Of a DNA stretch of 64,000 nucleotides, positions 43,782-57,406 are shown in pieces (within the stretch, counting starts at the first letter, position 1; each line of letters starts with the position of its first letter). The notes below the pieces were generated by a model. That model made no database searches. It was given only the letters and a program-made list of their open reading frames with translations, and was not told where the DNA came from. Origin of the DNA: Chromobotia macracanthus (taxonomy: Eukaryota > Chordata > Actinopteri > Cypriniformes > Botiidae); NCBI GenBank assembly GCA_036877525.1, contig JAZGTH010000040.1, positions 930,001-994,000 on the forward strand, given 5' to 3'. A program made the position numbers and the translations under genes.

Positions 43782-46700
43782 GTAATACATTGAATACAAG
43801 CCTGTCAGACTCATCGCTGGCCACTTCATTTCTCTGCTTAAGCCTCGTCTAGTGACAACATCCTTGCTAAAACCAGTTTCTTAACACACTAAGCTGCCAA
43901 AGAGCAGTGGCTAAGCACTCATTTAGCTTGCCCTCCTGACACTCCCAGCCCATTCAGCACTTAGCGCTAACGTTAGCTTTCATGCTAAAGCCACTTACAA
44001 CGCTGGGCAGACTGGCGCTTATTTACAAAGATACAGACAGGCAGACTACTGACCCGTTGTGTCGTTGAGTGTCTATCTACACTAACATCACGGGGTGGAT
44101 TATTCTCCCAATCTCTTTTCTCTTGTTCTGCCCCAAGCAAAAAAACTCCACATGCAGAAAGAAAGAGAAGGAGAGAGAGCGAGTGGGGGATTGTTGTTTG
44201 TGAGTTAGGAAAGACGTTTTTCCTCAAATGCGATTTCTCTCCACCGCTGACTGTAATCTCCCCGGGCAAATCCGTCTTTAGCCAAACGAAGGAAAACAGT
44301 GGAGAAGAAGAAAAGCCATCTTTATCCAAATCCAATTGCTACTGGAAGAAGGAAAAAGAGTAAAGTAGGAGGAGAAGATCTTGTAATTTGTCTGAGGGAT
44401 TACAAGAAGAGTTGGCAGACTCTGTGTGTGCGTGATACGCTTGTGCTAGCGTGCTAGTTTGTGTTGTTGTTGAAGTGTTATATAAAGACACTACAGAGTG
44501 TGTACTATGATTGACAGAGATGAAGTGTGTGGTAGATCTACAGGCCTAGATGGAATCTAGACACTTTATTCTTTTTTTGCAATTTGGGGGCGAAAATCTG
44601 CATAACTATGTAAAGTGGATTTAAAGGTTAAGTGTGTAATGTTGGCACCTTTGCCTAACTAAACAGAATGAATAAAACAATTATAGTTTCCTGTCACACA
44701 TGTAGCTCCGTCCCAAGTTCTTGTCATTGGTTAAGACAATGTTGCTGTGTTGGGCTGGACAAATTTACGTTATTGTGTTAATCAGTTTTAATATAGATTG
44801 TGCCCTGATTGCAAAAGACTGAACTATTTGCCTGCCTTACACTTCTACTGACCCACGAAAAGCAAACAGTAAATGAACTTTTGTTTAATAAATGTGTCTG
44901 CTGCCCTCCACAATCCAGGTATTTATATTTTGTTCTGTAACAATTTTCTGACTGTGTTTACTCCAGTACCTTTATTCACCTATGTCCTGCAGTCAATCCA
45001 GTGCTAAACAGCAAGTATAAACAATGCTGTAATATTTGTGCATTCTTCTTGTTACTGCTAACCTGTACATTTCACAACAGATAGGGACAATATATTTACC
45101 CAGAGGTTATAGTACTCGTTGACATTTTGTGTCCCATTTGACCTCTTTAACCTGGTCAAATTCTAGCATGCTGCTGGAAAAGAGACAGCAAAGGAGAGAC
45201 ATCCCATCCCTCACTGCACTCTCTCTCTCTTTCGCCTGGACGTAACAGCCTATGACAGCCCCAATTAGGGAGTGTGGCAGCAGCCACTACCAGGCACATA
45301 TCAACACAGACAGAGAGACGGGTGAGGGGGTGCAAGGCTGGTGGCTAAAGTTTATGTGCCATGCTTTGATTTGATTTGAGAGAGCACAGCACACACACAA
45401 ACAGGACAAGGGTAAAAGAAAAGGACATAGGTCCAGATCTGTGGCATTGTGATATGCCATCAGCGTCTGACTGTGTGTTTCTGAGTGACAGTGATCCAGT
45501 GGAGTCTCACGGTGCCTGAAGCTGTCCAGTCATACTGTATTTCATACTGTCACGGAGCATATGCTCACACACATAATTTGTTTATACTAGAAATAAAATA
45601 TACTCTATGCAAGTACTTAAATGTTGATGTTAATGATAGGCGGTACAGTAGTGCGGCTCTACTGTACTTAACCTTTAAAGGGCTTACGTTTATCAATAAC
45701 ATATATTCAGCACTTAAATATAAGCTATAAATTTGTTTATTATACAATGCACAAAGCCCATGATCAACACACGCTTAGAGATAAAAACACACATCCACAA
45801 AAAGAGGGCGGTGGTGTCCCAGATTGAGGAGTGGAGTGCTACAGTAAGCTGATTACTGGCGGTCATCCTGTCCTGCCCTTCCACAATTAGGTCACCACCA
45901 CCCCCCTTTCATATTCCATATTTCCACTCATCTCGTCATCTTTCTCAGCTCCTCTCTCATCTTCATCCAACTCTCCCTAACTTCTGTGTTCCACTCATCT
46001 ATCTTTTGTCCGTCTAGCTCTCTCATTTCAGGAACATGAAAAGTCAGAATTTTGGAAAACAGCTAATATCTGATAACACAATAAAAACATTTTTTTGGAC
46101 CACTAGTGGTACCAAACAAAATTGCAATCTGCCTAAGTGTCCGGATGTAACAACATTGGTGAGAGTGTGTCCAATAGCAGACAGACAGATTGTTTGCAAA
46201 CAATTACCGTTTTGCTATTCTATTTGGTGCCCATAGTGCCCAGCCATAAAGCACATTTTTGATGCCCTTTTAGCACTTCATATTTTAGATGTTTACCCCT
46301 GTTGGACACACTCAATTAAGGGTTTCCAGTCTCTACTGATGAGTTTACTCAGGTACGTTAGATGAATAAGAAGACATCTAAAATGTGTAGTGGTGGTGGT
46401 GGAGCTCCAAGACAGGATTGAGAAGCACTGCTCTAATGGAACAGAAATTACACATTGTACATTCAAGGAGCTGATTCTACCTGATCTGGTAAATTACACC
46501 ATGGCACACCAATCTCCATTCATGCTTTTACATCAGTCACACAACTATAAGATCACCAAAATACGATTTAGACAACCTTACATCTCAAATAACATACATT
46601 TTTTGTTTGGAATAATTCATTTAATTCTTTTAACAAATATACGAGCTGCACATTTCGGCTTTAAAAACGATGTGAAATGTATTGACCCTGAAATATTCCT

Positions 46701-49700
46701 TGAAATAAATTTGATTTCAATAAAACCAGTTAATTTGAGTGTTACTGGTGAACGCACATTTTCAGTTCATCTGCCAAAGTTCTTTACAGTGAAGCACAAA
46801 CTGAAGCACAAACTAAAGACCTTTTTTCAGCTACAGTAGAATTTTCTTTCTGGTCATTGAAAACTACATTTGTACATTGTGAAGTAATTCTCAATAATGC
46901 TTAAATATGATTTAATATGGCTTACAGATTCTTGCCCTGTTAAATCCAATGGAAAATAAAAAGGCATAAAAATTAAACGAACAGAATTGTTATGGTAATA
47001 AAACAAAGTGCATTTAAGGCAATAACAAACAGCAGATAAAGTCCTGCAGCAACAGTTGATATAATGATAGCAGAAACTCCTGTTGACTGTCTCTCTGGGC
47101 TGTACATCACACATGCGCACACCCACATCCCCAAGCGCCCATCCACAAGTGATACTTTTAACGCAACAATAGACTTTAAGTGATTTTCACTGTTTCAATC
47201 TCTTAGTTCACTTATCTACCTTCAGCTGAAGGAATAAAGTGAACGAATAAGTGAGCGAGAACCAGAGTGAGAGAGAAAGAGAGAGAGAGAGAGGGAAATG
47301 GAAGAGTTCACATCAGCACTTAAAGGAAGAATGTATTATTGATGACAAGACAAAGAGAAACATTTATTTATCATCCAGGAAACAGTCCTGAGAGAGAGGT
47401 GAGGGGCGGGGCGAATCAAACAGCTGTAAGTCACATAGTTCAAAATCAAGCTCAACCCCCTTCTACACTCTCAGCTGTTGTGCAGTTAAGTAAAAGTCAT
47501 GGATGAGCCCGAAGAGACCATTGAGAAACACACAAACACATATACTTGCATATGTGCATTGTGTGTGAGAATGTTGGCTGTTGTTATACCAGAGTTGTTA
47601 TATATAATAATATGTGCTGTGCAGCTGTGCTTTTGGAAGTCCAAATGAACTGACTCTCGCTGTCTCACTACTGAAATCTGTTTTGTGGAAGCAACCTTAT
47701 GCTATGATCGTGTGAGTGTGTGTGAAGGAGAGTGGACAGTTAAGATATTAACTCTGGTCACCTCAGAGACAGAAGCCGCACCACATGCTGTTTCTGTGGC
47801 GATTTGCTGTTTGGCTTCAAGAGCAGCTTGATACAACAGAAGTCTTTTAAACTTAACAAGCTCCGCTCTCCATCATTGAGCTGTTGTGTGTCAACTGAGA
47901 GAATATAGGTGTGTTGTGTCCATTTTATATTTACTGAGAATTTTTTAGTAAATTGTGGTTTTTGAGATGTGTACTGGGAAGTGGGCTGTTGTGTTTGTGA
48001 GAGGCTTGTGGGGCGTGTGTGCGTCTGTGTATGTTTGAGACGAATGGTTTGTTACAGGGATAAGTACTCAATAACAGCTGACATAGTCTTGCCCTCTGCC
48101 CTACTCACACAAAAGCCTCTGATTATATTATTGTTTGACTGCTGCCCCTCGCTACAGTTCACACACACATACACAGGCTCACACACTCCCCTTGAGCCCC
48201 CACAGGCAACATAATTACCACTATTGTGCACCAGACACACACAAACTGACAGGCGCACAAAGACGCACAGGGCCTAAGATCCACACGCGTACACGCACTC
48301 TGACAAAGATGCGGTCTCTGTGATGCAGACATTAACAGACGACATGACCTCTAAAATATACAGAAGCATCATACCCATTCAAAACGAGTAGGCACGTGCC
48401 CTCTTAGATTGTTGAGCCAAATGTATATTGATTGCAACAAAAAAAAATTGTTGTATATTTAGTAATTCAGCTGCACAGTGTTTAGTATTCAGGGCCATAA
48501 CCACAATTCGTATCATTAACAAAATGTTACCTTTATTGCAACCTATTGAATCTTTAGTAACATCCTTGACTGTAGATAAAATAGTTATAATCTGTATATA
48601 GTTATGATACTGTTGTTACTGCCCATACACTGTACTGTCACATGTTCCTCAGATTCTTTGATTTAAACTGAAAATTCTACTATTCACTATCCATTCTGTA
48701 GATAAATGTCACTCCCACTTTTTCATGTGAAACCTATATGTGTTTGTAATGTGACAGCTGCTCTTTTCCATATAACTTTCCATATAAATGCATGTTGATA
48801 ACAGGCTGTCAGTTTCAGTTGCAATCAAAAAAAAGAGAGACAGACAAACAGCGGCATGATGTCCTGTTAAATTTAAATGTGCACATTTACAAACACAATC
48901 ATAAAAACATCCTAAATGTCCACTGCTTAGCATTTAGTAATCAAAAGTAAATATAGAGTATTTGCAGCAAAACACACACATAAAGTAAGAAAAGCAACCT
49001 GTCTGTCTCTGTCTGTCTCTCTTACTGAGAGTTCAGGAGAAAGCAGAGTGCGCGTGTGCTAGTATACTCAACTCAAGTCCAGCAGCTAAAAGTGCATCAC
49101 AGTCGCATCTCAAAGCAATTTCTGACCCGGTGGGCTCAATGTATTCTGTGCGTATGTTTAAAATGCTGATGCTTCAAATCTTCTCAGAATGACAAATGTC
49201 CCTTAAAACAAGCAAACCCCGTCTCACCCCCTTTTAGAGCAGAGTGACCTCTTTTAGACACTGGGGGAAGGGCGGGACTGAACGTACTGCCCCTTAACAG
49301 TTAATCTTTAATGGAGGCTTCTGTTTGTGTACTTGGACAGAAACTAGCTGTGAAATGGCTTTGGTAGCACAAGTGGGGGGGCCATGTGCAGAGAGAGAGG
49401 TAGGGGTGGTGTTGAGGAGGGGGGAGTTTGGGAGAACAAGGTTAAGTGGAGAAATGGAACAATTCTCTGTCGTAGCTGTGTTTACATGACCGCACGCACA
49501 CACAGACAAATGTAGCCATTAATGTAGTCTCGCTATCTCTATACCTCTTGGTCTCTTTTTCTCTAAAACTACACTCCCTTCCCTCTGCCTGACCTGTCCT
49601 TGACAGATTGTCTGCGCTCGCCACGCTCACATACTCAGAGATGCCCCCCAAACACACACCTGCTGAAAGCATTCTGCTACTTATTCTCTTGAACTCTCAT

Positions 49701-50594
49701 ACTTCAGTTTTTCTCCAGTGTTCCCTGCCATACAGCATAGTTTTTCATCAACAAGAAACAATGTTTGCAACCTGTTTTACTTCAGTAACATGACACAAAT
49801 GTGGATTTGACGTTATCCATTAGGAATTGATTGGGTTGTGAGAAGTAGCAGGTTGTTGAAGGAGAGGGGCTGAAAAATAATAGGGCTTGGTGACATCAGC
49901 TGGAAATAAAGTTGTTATTGAGGCAGAGCAAGCTATTATATTTTTATTAAATACTACAAGATACTACATTTCTATCATAATAACATGCATATGATGCTTT
50001 ACTATAAGACAAGAAACACTAGCAACAGGGCACCAGTATTATTACTGTTGAGGTAGGAAAGAAGGGAAACTATGTGAGTGTTTGAGGGTGTGTGTGCCTG
50101 TCAGGACTGAGTTGAGGGCCCCATGTGTGTATAATTGTTTAACAGGCTGAGAACACACAGGTGTACCCCAGGGGTCTGGTCTGGGCTAACTCTGATTCCA
50201 AAGGAGCAGAGCAAAGGACAGGAGATCGATCTGCCTTCCTGCCTGAAATTTACACCCTCTATTACATATGCATACATACTTTTACCTAGCATTTATCTAA
50301 ATGGGGAGATACCACAGACTTTATTGCTTTTATTTAAAGCTAACTATCTTTTTAAATTAACCCTAACCCACACCCTATACCTTAAAGAAAACATTTACTT
50401 TATTAATGCTTTGTTTTACTTTGACATCCGCACAGGCACAATTTCTGTCCTGAAATATTGTTAAATGCACAGAAAACTACACACAATAGTGACTACACTT
50501 AAACATCAGATGTATCAATGACAAAATGATGGGTGATCATGCTGCAAGGTGTGTTTTTGTGTTTGAGGATGGGCAGAGAGAAAATCTTTCATAT

Positions 50595-50715
50595 GCGGTG
50601 GCCATGTGGCTTTAGCCATCTGTTGACATCGTCCAAATTAATGAACTGAACTCATTACAATTTTGCAAGGGGCCTCCAGCTTTAATGAAACACTCTGCAG
50701 ACACAAGCAGAGACC
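50595..50715. promoter_or_regulatory. Candidate conserved non-coding element
   Basis: CCAAATTAATGAACTGAACT, then CATTACAATTTTGCAAGGGG, then CTCCAGCTTTAATGAAACAC. Three TAAT cores in complex sequence with no low-complexity content, a texture typical of vertebrate developmental enhancers. Inferred. Confidence 0.28.
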
Positions 50716-51334
50716 TCCCTCTATGCTGCCTTCCTTCCTTTCACCCCTTTACCTGTCCATCCTGTTCCATAGGACAGAAAAATCACAAATCAAAACATCT
50801 TAATAGCTCAATTGTTCTCCAACACAGCAAAAAATTAAAACGAGAGAAAATCTCAAAAATCTAAAATAAAAAATGATCACACTTTCACTCCCAAACAATC
50901 ACCCAAGTCACCCAAAACCAAATAATCTGTCTACACTTTTAATTTTTTACTTTTACAGTGTTAACAATTTTCTTAGTTTCTCATAAAGAATTTTAGCAGA
51001 AACATTGGCGACAAAGTTAATACTTAAATAAAACAACTGGGAACACCGTAAAATCTCATGAGCTACAAAAGAGTAAAAAAAAAAGATACAAAACTTCCAT
51101 CTTTATCAACTGTATCTGTGCACCTCAAAGCCAAAGCACAACAGATTTGCTCAAAGACACACCTTTCCATTTCCACCATACTGTTGCTATGTGTCTCCTT
51201 TTTTCTGTCATCTCTCCCTCGCTCCCTCTCTCTCCATCCAGAGGGAGTGCTCAGTCAGTAGTACCAAAGACACAACAGATGGGACTCAACATCATCCATG
51301 AGAGGGAGAGAGAGTGAGCAAAAGAAAGAGAGAA

Positions 51335-51510
51335 GCATTTATTATTTACACCACTCCATATTGGAATATTAATGCTAAAAGCAATCGGGCGACTCTTCAT
51401 TAAATTAACTGGAGATGCAGAGAAAGGGGGGTGTGGGGGGAGAAGGCACATGCTGTTAAAAGGCCCTAAAATTAGTGAAGCAAAAATGAATCCATTAAGG
51501 CTTCCATTCT
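51335..51510. promoter_or_regulatory. Candidate conserved non-coding element
   Basis: TTATTATTTACACCACTCCA, TTGGAATATTAATGCTAAAA, CTTCATTAAATTAACTGGAG, and AAATTAGTGAAGCAAAAATG. Includes a forkhead-like TATTTAC and several homeodomain cores, interrupted by one G-rich stretch near 51,430. Inferred. Confidence 0.28.
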
Positions 51511-53864
51511 CTCTCCCCTTCCCCATCCTCCCTCTATTTCTCTCTGCACACCTCACACACTCCCATTAAAAACTGCTGCTCTGGCAGCACGTGCACACTT
51601 AAAGCTGTTTTTTCCATGTCTATCCAGAAATATGCATTTCTGTGCTGTCCCCTAAAGTGCCTGCTCAAAATTTAAACATGCATTTGCCGGCCCTTGCTTT
51701 CTTTGGCTCCACTTACCTTTTTTTCCAAAATCCTCTTACTTTATCTATTCTTTTACAATGTTGATTCCAAATTGACTTCTTTACATATTTTTTAAATCCT
51801 CTTTCACAAAAATGGCATTTTTCCATAGATTAAGGCCCCAGATGTGTGTGTGTAGTGAGGATACTGTACATCTGGTATTACAACACGTGACAAGTGAAAT
51901 CATTAGCAGTCCCTCGTATTTATGCCTGTACACAAACACACGCATACACACGCTCATGCCAGGGTTAGTTAGAGCTGCAGTTTCTGCTTGGCAACACGGT
52001 GCGTGTGTGTACAAGCAGTCTTCCTATTAGCTGAGCGCTGGCACACACTGTTGACTTATCAAGAGTAAAAAACATACATTTAATCTCACTGACATTACAC
52101 GTTGACGCTCTAGTTATAAGCTCAGTTACCCACTCTACAAACTCTGTGTGTGTTTGGGTGTGTGAACATGCATATGCCTGCATAAGGGTGACAATCTATC
52201 CTGTTTAAGGGCCCATACACGCATACACACACACAAAGGGGCCGAATCAATTCCAATTTCCTAGGTGTTAATTTGAATGATTGGGATGGCAGGGATGAGA
52301 TGGAGAGCCAGGCACACACACTCATTTAGACAGACAAAGCGATGTTCTGGCCATCTAGGTTATGGGTCATATCAGGTTTAACCTTTATGCAATGCATAAA
52401 AAAAGAGGATGAGAGGAAAAAACACAAACCCTTGCTAAACACCTACAAAGAGAGAGAGAAATGCCAATGAGCATCTGACTTTATTTGAATAAGCATTGTC
52501 TTTGTCCATGTAAATATCAATGCAAGATTATGTAAATAATCAATGCAACATGTTTATCAGTTTATTTATGTGTGTTTTGTACATGAGACCATGCATTAGT
52601 ACATTGGCCGCAGGGTCAGCCCCATGATAGGATTATTGATTTCAATTGGAGATATGCTGCTATCAGAAAAATATCATATTGCACACAGATTACTAATCAA
52701 AGTTTGAGACACGACGCTCTCCTGCAGTCCACAGCCTTAAAAAATATACAAAATCAATAAAAAGTACACAAAAATCAAAACACGCCCTAATCCCTATATA
52801 CACACACACCAAGCCAGATCCACCCAAATTTGAAGTCACCCAAACCAACCATCATGCCACACACAGGTCCAGTAAAACGCATGCATGTCTGTACAGCACA
52901 TATCTAAACAGACATCCCAACATTCTGTCGAAAGAGTTGCTATGGCACCCAGTCCATATGTGTGATGCGGCTGCTGTTAGTCTTAAAATAAAACTGGGTT
53001 ATTCAGATCTGACTGTTTGCAGTGCTAAGCGCTGCATTAATGCTAGGGTTTTAATGATCCCAGTTGTTTCTGAAATAATGCTTTGCTGTTGAAATGCATT
53101 TTATGAAATTCAAAACACCACAAAATTGTTCACGCAGAAATGAAAGGATGTGATTTAAAACTTGAAGCATTGTCTCGTGTCTCACTAGCTTTAACAAATA
53201 TGCCAAAAGCCATCAGCTGTTATGTGTCAACCAAACGCAAGCATGAGATGTGAACTTCAGTAGATGTCATAGGTTTAAGAATAGCATCTTAAATAAAGTT
53301 TTTTTGTCACATAAAGCTAATGCATGTCTTTTGAAAACTTAAAATATCCAACTTTGTCCCATGGGCTACTTTTACGGTGCTTTTATCCTTTTTATAAGCC
53401 TGATAACCTCCATCTTCCTTGTTTCATGTAAGCCAGTTATGAAACATGAGATGACAAAATTCATGTTTTGGGGTTAACTTTTGCCTTCATTTTGGTGTGA
53501 ATTTATGTGAGAACACTGACTCAGCGAAGCAGCATAATATCTGGTTTATGCTTACCTGTATGTGTGTTTTACATACCCTATCTTCCTCTGCTCTTTCTCT
53601 AGGAAAGAACAAAAATGTGTGTGTTTTGTGTGTGTGTGTTGGGGTGGGCAGTTAAACCACCATCTGGCAGAACCTACGGCTGTTCTTACCCCATTGCCCA
53701 CATCTCTCTCTGTCTCTCTCTCTCTTTCCCCCTCTATTCTCTCATTCTTTCACCTTATTTTCCTTTGCTTAGAAACTCTACAGTCAACATTAATGCAAAT
53801 TGACTACAAAACAACAAGTAAGACTAGATCCGCAGAAACCAGACTCACTGAAACACACTAACAT

Positions 53865-53868
<4 letters not shown>

Positions 53869-53899
<31 letters not shown>
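53869..53899. repeat. (TC)n microsatellite
   Basis: About 31 bp of TC repeats. Confidence 0.95.
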
Positions 53900-53902
<3 letters not shown>

Positions 53903-54604
53903 AAGACCTAAATTAGGTTAATGGAGATGAATTGTAATTGAAGCCGTGGCTGACGTAGACCACACACACACACCCTCCTTGGAACAGGCCAAAGGGACTG
54001 CAAAAAGAAGATGAGTGGATGAGAAAGACAAAAAGAATGGATGGATGAAGAGATGGATGACGATGGAGTGAGAGAAACAGCGGGAGGTAAAACTTAAGGA
54101 GCTGCAAGCATGCTGCAGAACTCTTGTCACATCAATAAAACTCATTCCCAAGCTAAAACAAAGAGAAAAAGAGGAATCGATGGAAAGATATAGAAAGAGA
54201 GAAAGAGGCAGTGATTCACATCAATGAGCAGACATGGGTCGAGTCAGGAAATGAAACAGAAATATGCCATGAGAACACAGCATGCACTCCACTGGATAAA
54301 TATACACTTGTACCTCTGTGTGTCTCCACCCACACGCAAACACTCCATTCACACTACAATCTGCATCTACATTTCTCCATATAAACAATCACAGCCAGAA
54401 TTTCATTGCTCAGAGGTCTCACTTTCACAGCTTCACAGATATAATGAAGTTCCCATGTTTAATTTAGGTATCAGCTTAGTTGTCTCAGATGTTTCTTTGA
54501 AAAGTCCTTTGCAGAAGTAAAAAAGACAAGTGTTGACAAAGTTGGAGTATAGAGCTGTATAAATTAATGTAGACTTTCATTTAAATACATTGGTCCTGGA
54601 GATA

Positions 54605-54800
54605 CTTATTGAGAAATGTTTGAGCTTATATTGGGATCCTTTACTTTTGACTGCAGACTTTGGGATCTCTGCAAACATGCTCAGTGTGAGACATTGTTGA
54701 CATTGTTGAGTTCTTCTCAATTTTGCCTCATTGGTTCCTAAGAAGCAACATAAAGGGAGATCTCCTTGGTGATTTTTATATTCTTTGGGTACAACACTCT
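54605..54800 (+). repeat. Dispersed repeat, copy 2 (partner at 3.6 kb)
   Basis: GAGAAATGTTTGAGCTTATA near the start, GTGTGAGACATTGTTGACAT in the middle, GGTGATTTTTATATTCTTTG near the end; same order as 3,596-3,862. Confidence 0.5.
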
Positions 54801-57266
54801 CAAGTGAACAATAGTTTGCTGTATTTATAATCGATTAGAAACAATCTTTCTTAAATCTTACACTGTCATAATCACAACTCCCTAAACTGAGTACACTCCT
54901 TGATTTCACAAAAAATATGAAAAAGAAATAACACAAGCATAACCTCTACACAGGGTCCCAGAAAGACAGACAGGAGCACAGGAAAGACGGAGAGCAAGAT
55001 AGATAGAGAGAGATGCAAAAACAGCATGAATACGGGTCTGTTTTCTTCTCAGATAAATAAGGCAATCTCTTGTCATTCAGAGAGAGAGAGAATGTGAGAG
55101 AGAGAGAAAAAGAGAGAAAGCGCACAGTGATGAGAGATTGTAAACATCCATGGGCACTCAAAAATAAACTGAGATGGATGCCAAGAAGGTCACAAGGTGA
55201 AAGGAGAAGAGGTGTGATCTGTCATTTTTGACTCCAACTCCAGTTTCCAGTAATGTGACTGGTCAGTGCACTGCCAACATCACAATCTATTTTATAAAAT
55301 AAATTTACTTTTGCATTAGATATAGCTTTTTGCACCTTTTAATCACCTCCGATAGTCCTTGGTTGCATAACAGCAAAATCCCAGCTACGATCTTAAATTA
55401 CCTCAGGTTTAAATATATGAAACATATCAACTGTCTGTCATTCCACACCGGCCTTGTGGAAAATCCTTTGTAAATGGATTCAGTTGCTCAATTTCATTTG
55501 GAACGATCCTGCAAGCAGCATTGCTGTTACCACAGTGCCTTTGAAATTTGTCCTGATAGCATGTACAAATAGCATAAAAGTTTAAAAATGTGAAAGAAGC
55601 ACATCATCAAATATGCCCCTTCATTGAAAGCATTGACCATATTGAATGTACTGACCACTTCACTTTTGCACTTAAAAAAGCCTTCCAAGCTTATGTCCTC
55701 ATTTATTGTAACTGCATGGAAAAGACTGACCAGCACATTCATGTGCTTAGCAACTCTGATAAATGGGCAGATAAAAAATGGGTGTAAGAACAGAAAGAGA
55801 TACATGAATAAATGAACAAAGAGGCATCAGTCTAACAACAAACAACAGCATACGCATTCATGTGTGCGTTCAACGCACTTATGCATCTTGCATGTTTCAG
55901 TGCCTGCTCTTGCTTTATGTTAGCAAGACCATTTGCATTCAACTACTCAGCAAATGCATCAAGAACAATCTGTTTCCATGCACAGAGAAAGACTAACTCC
56001 ATATCAGTAGTGTATGTCTGTGTGTTTGTTGTGCATGGCATGCGGTCATGCTCGAATGCCCAAGGCCTTGTATTAAAGGTATGGTGACTGCAGATAGGAT
56101 GTGTTTGTGTGTGCATGTATGTGTTTGAGGAGGTGGAGGGGGGTTTGCAGTCGTCTCTAGAGAATCTGTATCAAGGCTAAGCTGGTTTTCAACTGAAATG
56201 TATATGAGATTCAAATTACATTGCTGCTTTTCTCTTTTCTCCACCCCTTCACTCCGTTTCTCTTCGTCTTCAGGGATCTTCGGTCAGCTACAGGCTCAGA
56301 AACGTTCCGTGTCTTTTCTCTTTCCCTCACACCTTCTAGCCAAAAAGACAGCCAAAAAAGACATGCATGTAGACACGCATGTTTGAAAACAGTGCAACAG
56401 TAATGACTAACCCGCCTTTTCCAGATAACGTGGTGTGTTAAGGGCCAGTGAGGTTTTGAATTTCTTTTTACAGCAGTGACCTCCAGTCATTTTGGGAAAC
56501 ATCACTGGAATGTCATCTGTATGTTTAGAAATGTTATGCAGTATTCAGCATAAAGAGAACCTAACGTTTAATTTCTTTCTAAAATTTCATTTTTGCTTTC
56601 ATTTTACATTCTTAATTTAATTAAAATTTAAATTTAATTTTAATAAAATTTAAATAAATTAAAATTTAATTTAATTAGCTTTAGACTTAGTACAAAACAA
56701 ACAGTCTAACAACTAAAGCAATGTAACAAAGAAAACATCTTCAACCAAAAGCAACTGAACTGCAACAGGAAAACAACTTCACAAGTGAAAGACACAAAGT
56801 CAATGTTTTTGAGTGGAAAAAAAAAAGGAAGAAGAAGATCATTGGACTTAAACTGGGTAGAGAGCACAGAAACGCATACTGCCTGATACCTCAGCAGGGG
56901 CATGGAGAGAGAGGGCAGGCGGAGGGGATAAGAGTGAAGAGATGGATGGGGAAGCTAGTTAGATGAGCGAGAGGAGAGAAATAATGATCCTGAACAGGAG
57001 AGGGGGGTCAGGTGTGCCTGAAACACTGTGAAGAGCGAGAAACAAAGGATGAATATCGAGTGGAGAGAAAGGAGAGCCTGAGGAGATGGAAGTCAAGAGA
57101 GGAGGTACAGACATGCATTTACTCACACACAAACACACTTTTAACTCATAAATAAGTACTCTCAGAGGGAAACAGGTTAGAAGATACTGTTCTGAAAGAG
57201 ACACAAAGCGGTGTTGAAACCTATTGAACTCAGACACAGAAAAGCAAGCCCTATACAAATTCCTTC

Positions 57267-57406
57267 TTAAAGGGATAGTTCAAAATGAAATTCTGGCAAA
57301 ATTTACTCACCAGTTAATATTCAGCAAACCTGTATGGCTTTAGGACAACAAAAAGCTGAGTGAACGATGACAGAACTTTGATTTTTTGGGATGAGCATCC
57401 CTTTAA
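57267..57406. mobile_element. AGGGATAGTTCA MITE, compact copy with perfect termini
   Basis: 140 bp with exact inverted ends TTAAAGGGAT (57,267-57,276) and ATCCCTTTAA (57,397-57,406). Internal TTTACTCACC, AACCTGTATGGCTTTAGGAC and GATGACAGAACTTTGATTTT are the usual family blocks. If the outer TTAA at each end is the target duplication, the element would fit piggyBac-type insertion; alternatively TTAA is part of the terminal repeat. Confidence 0.75.

Larger units (their letters stand above)
43320..53868 (-). other. dscaml1 large upstream intron, part 4
   Basis: No coding exon recognised on either strand. Holds a TACCAT repeat copy (43,611-43,781), a repeat-like segment near 44,625-44,790, numerous short CA/TG runs, a GA run near 47,275-47,294, and candidate regulatory blocks near 50.6 and 51.4 kb. 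Confidence 0.7.

Noticed and set aside
43985..44335. 116-codon minus-strand frame with a hydrophobic stretch (SLSLLLFLSACGVFLLGAEQ), considered as a signal-peptide exon for dscaml1
   Set aside because: The hydrophobic stretch lies about 50 residues from the Met. The rest does not resemble the DSCAML1 N terminus, and Ig1 and Ig2a exons, which must come between it and Ig2b, are absent.
46390..46839. 149-codon open frame on the + strand in the large intron
   Set aside because: No domain, signal peptide or family resemblance. The first codons overlap a common fish-repeat phrase (GAGAAGCACTGCTCTAA). Length is within what chance gives in 36 kb of six-frame AT-rich DNA.
53615..53861. + strand frame rich in CVCVC and Ser-Leu
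   Set aside because: Produced by TG and CT runs; no homology.
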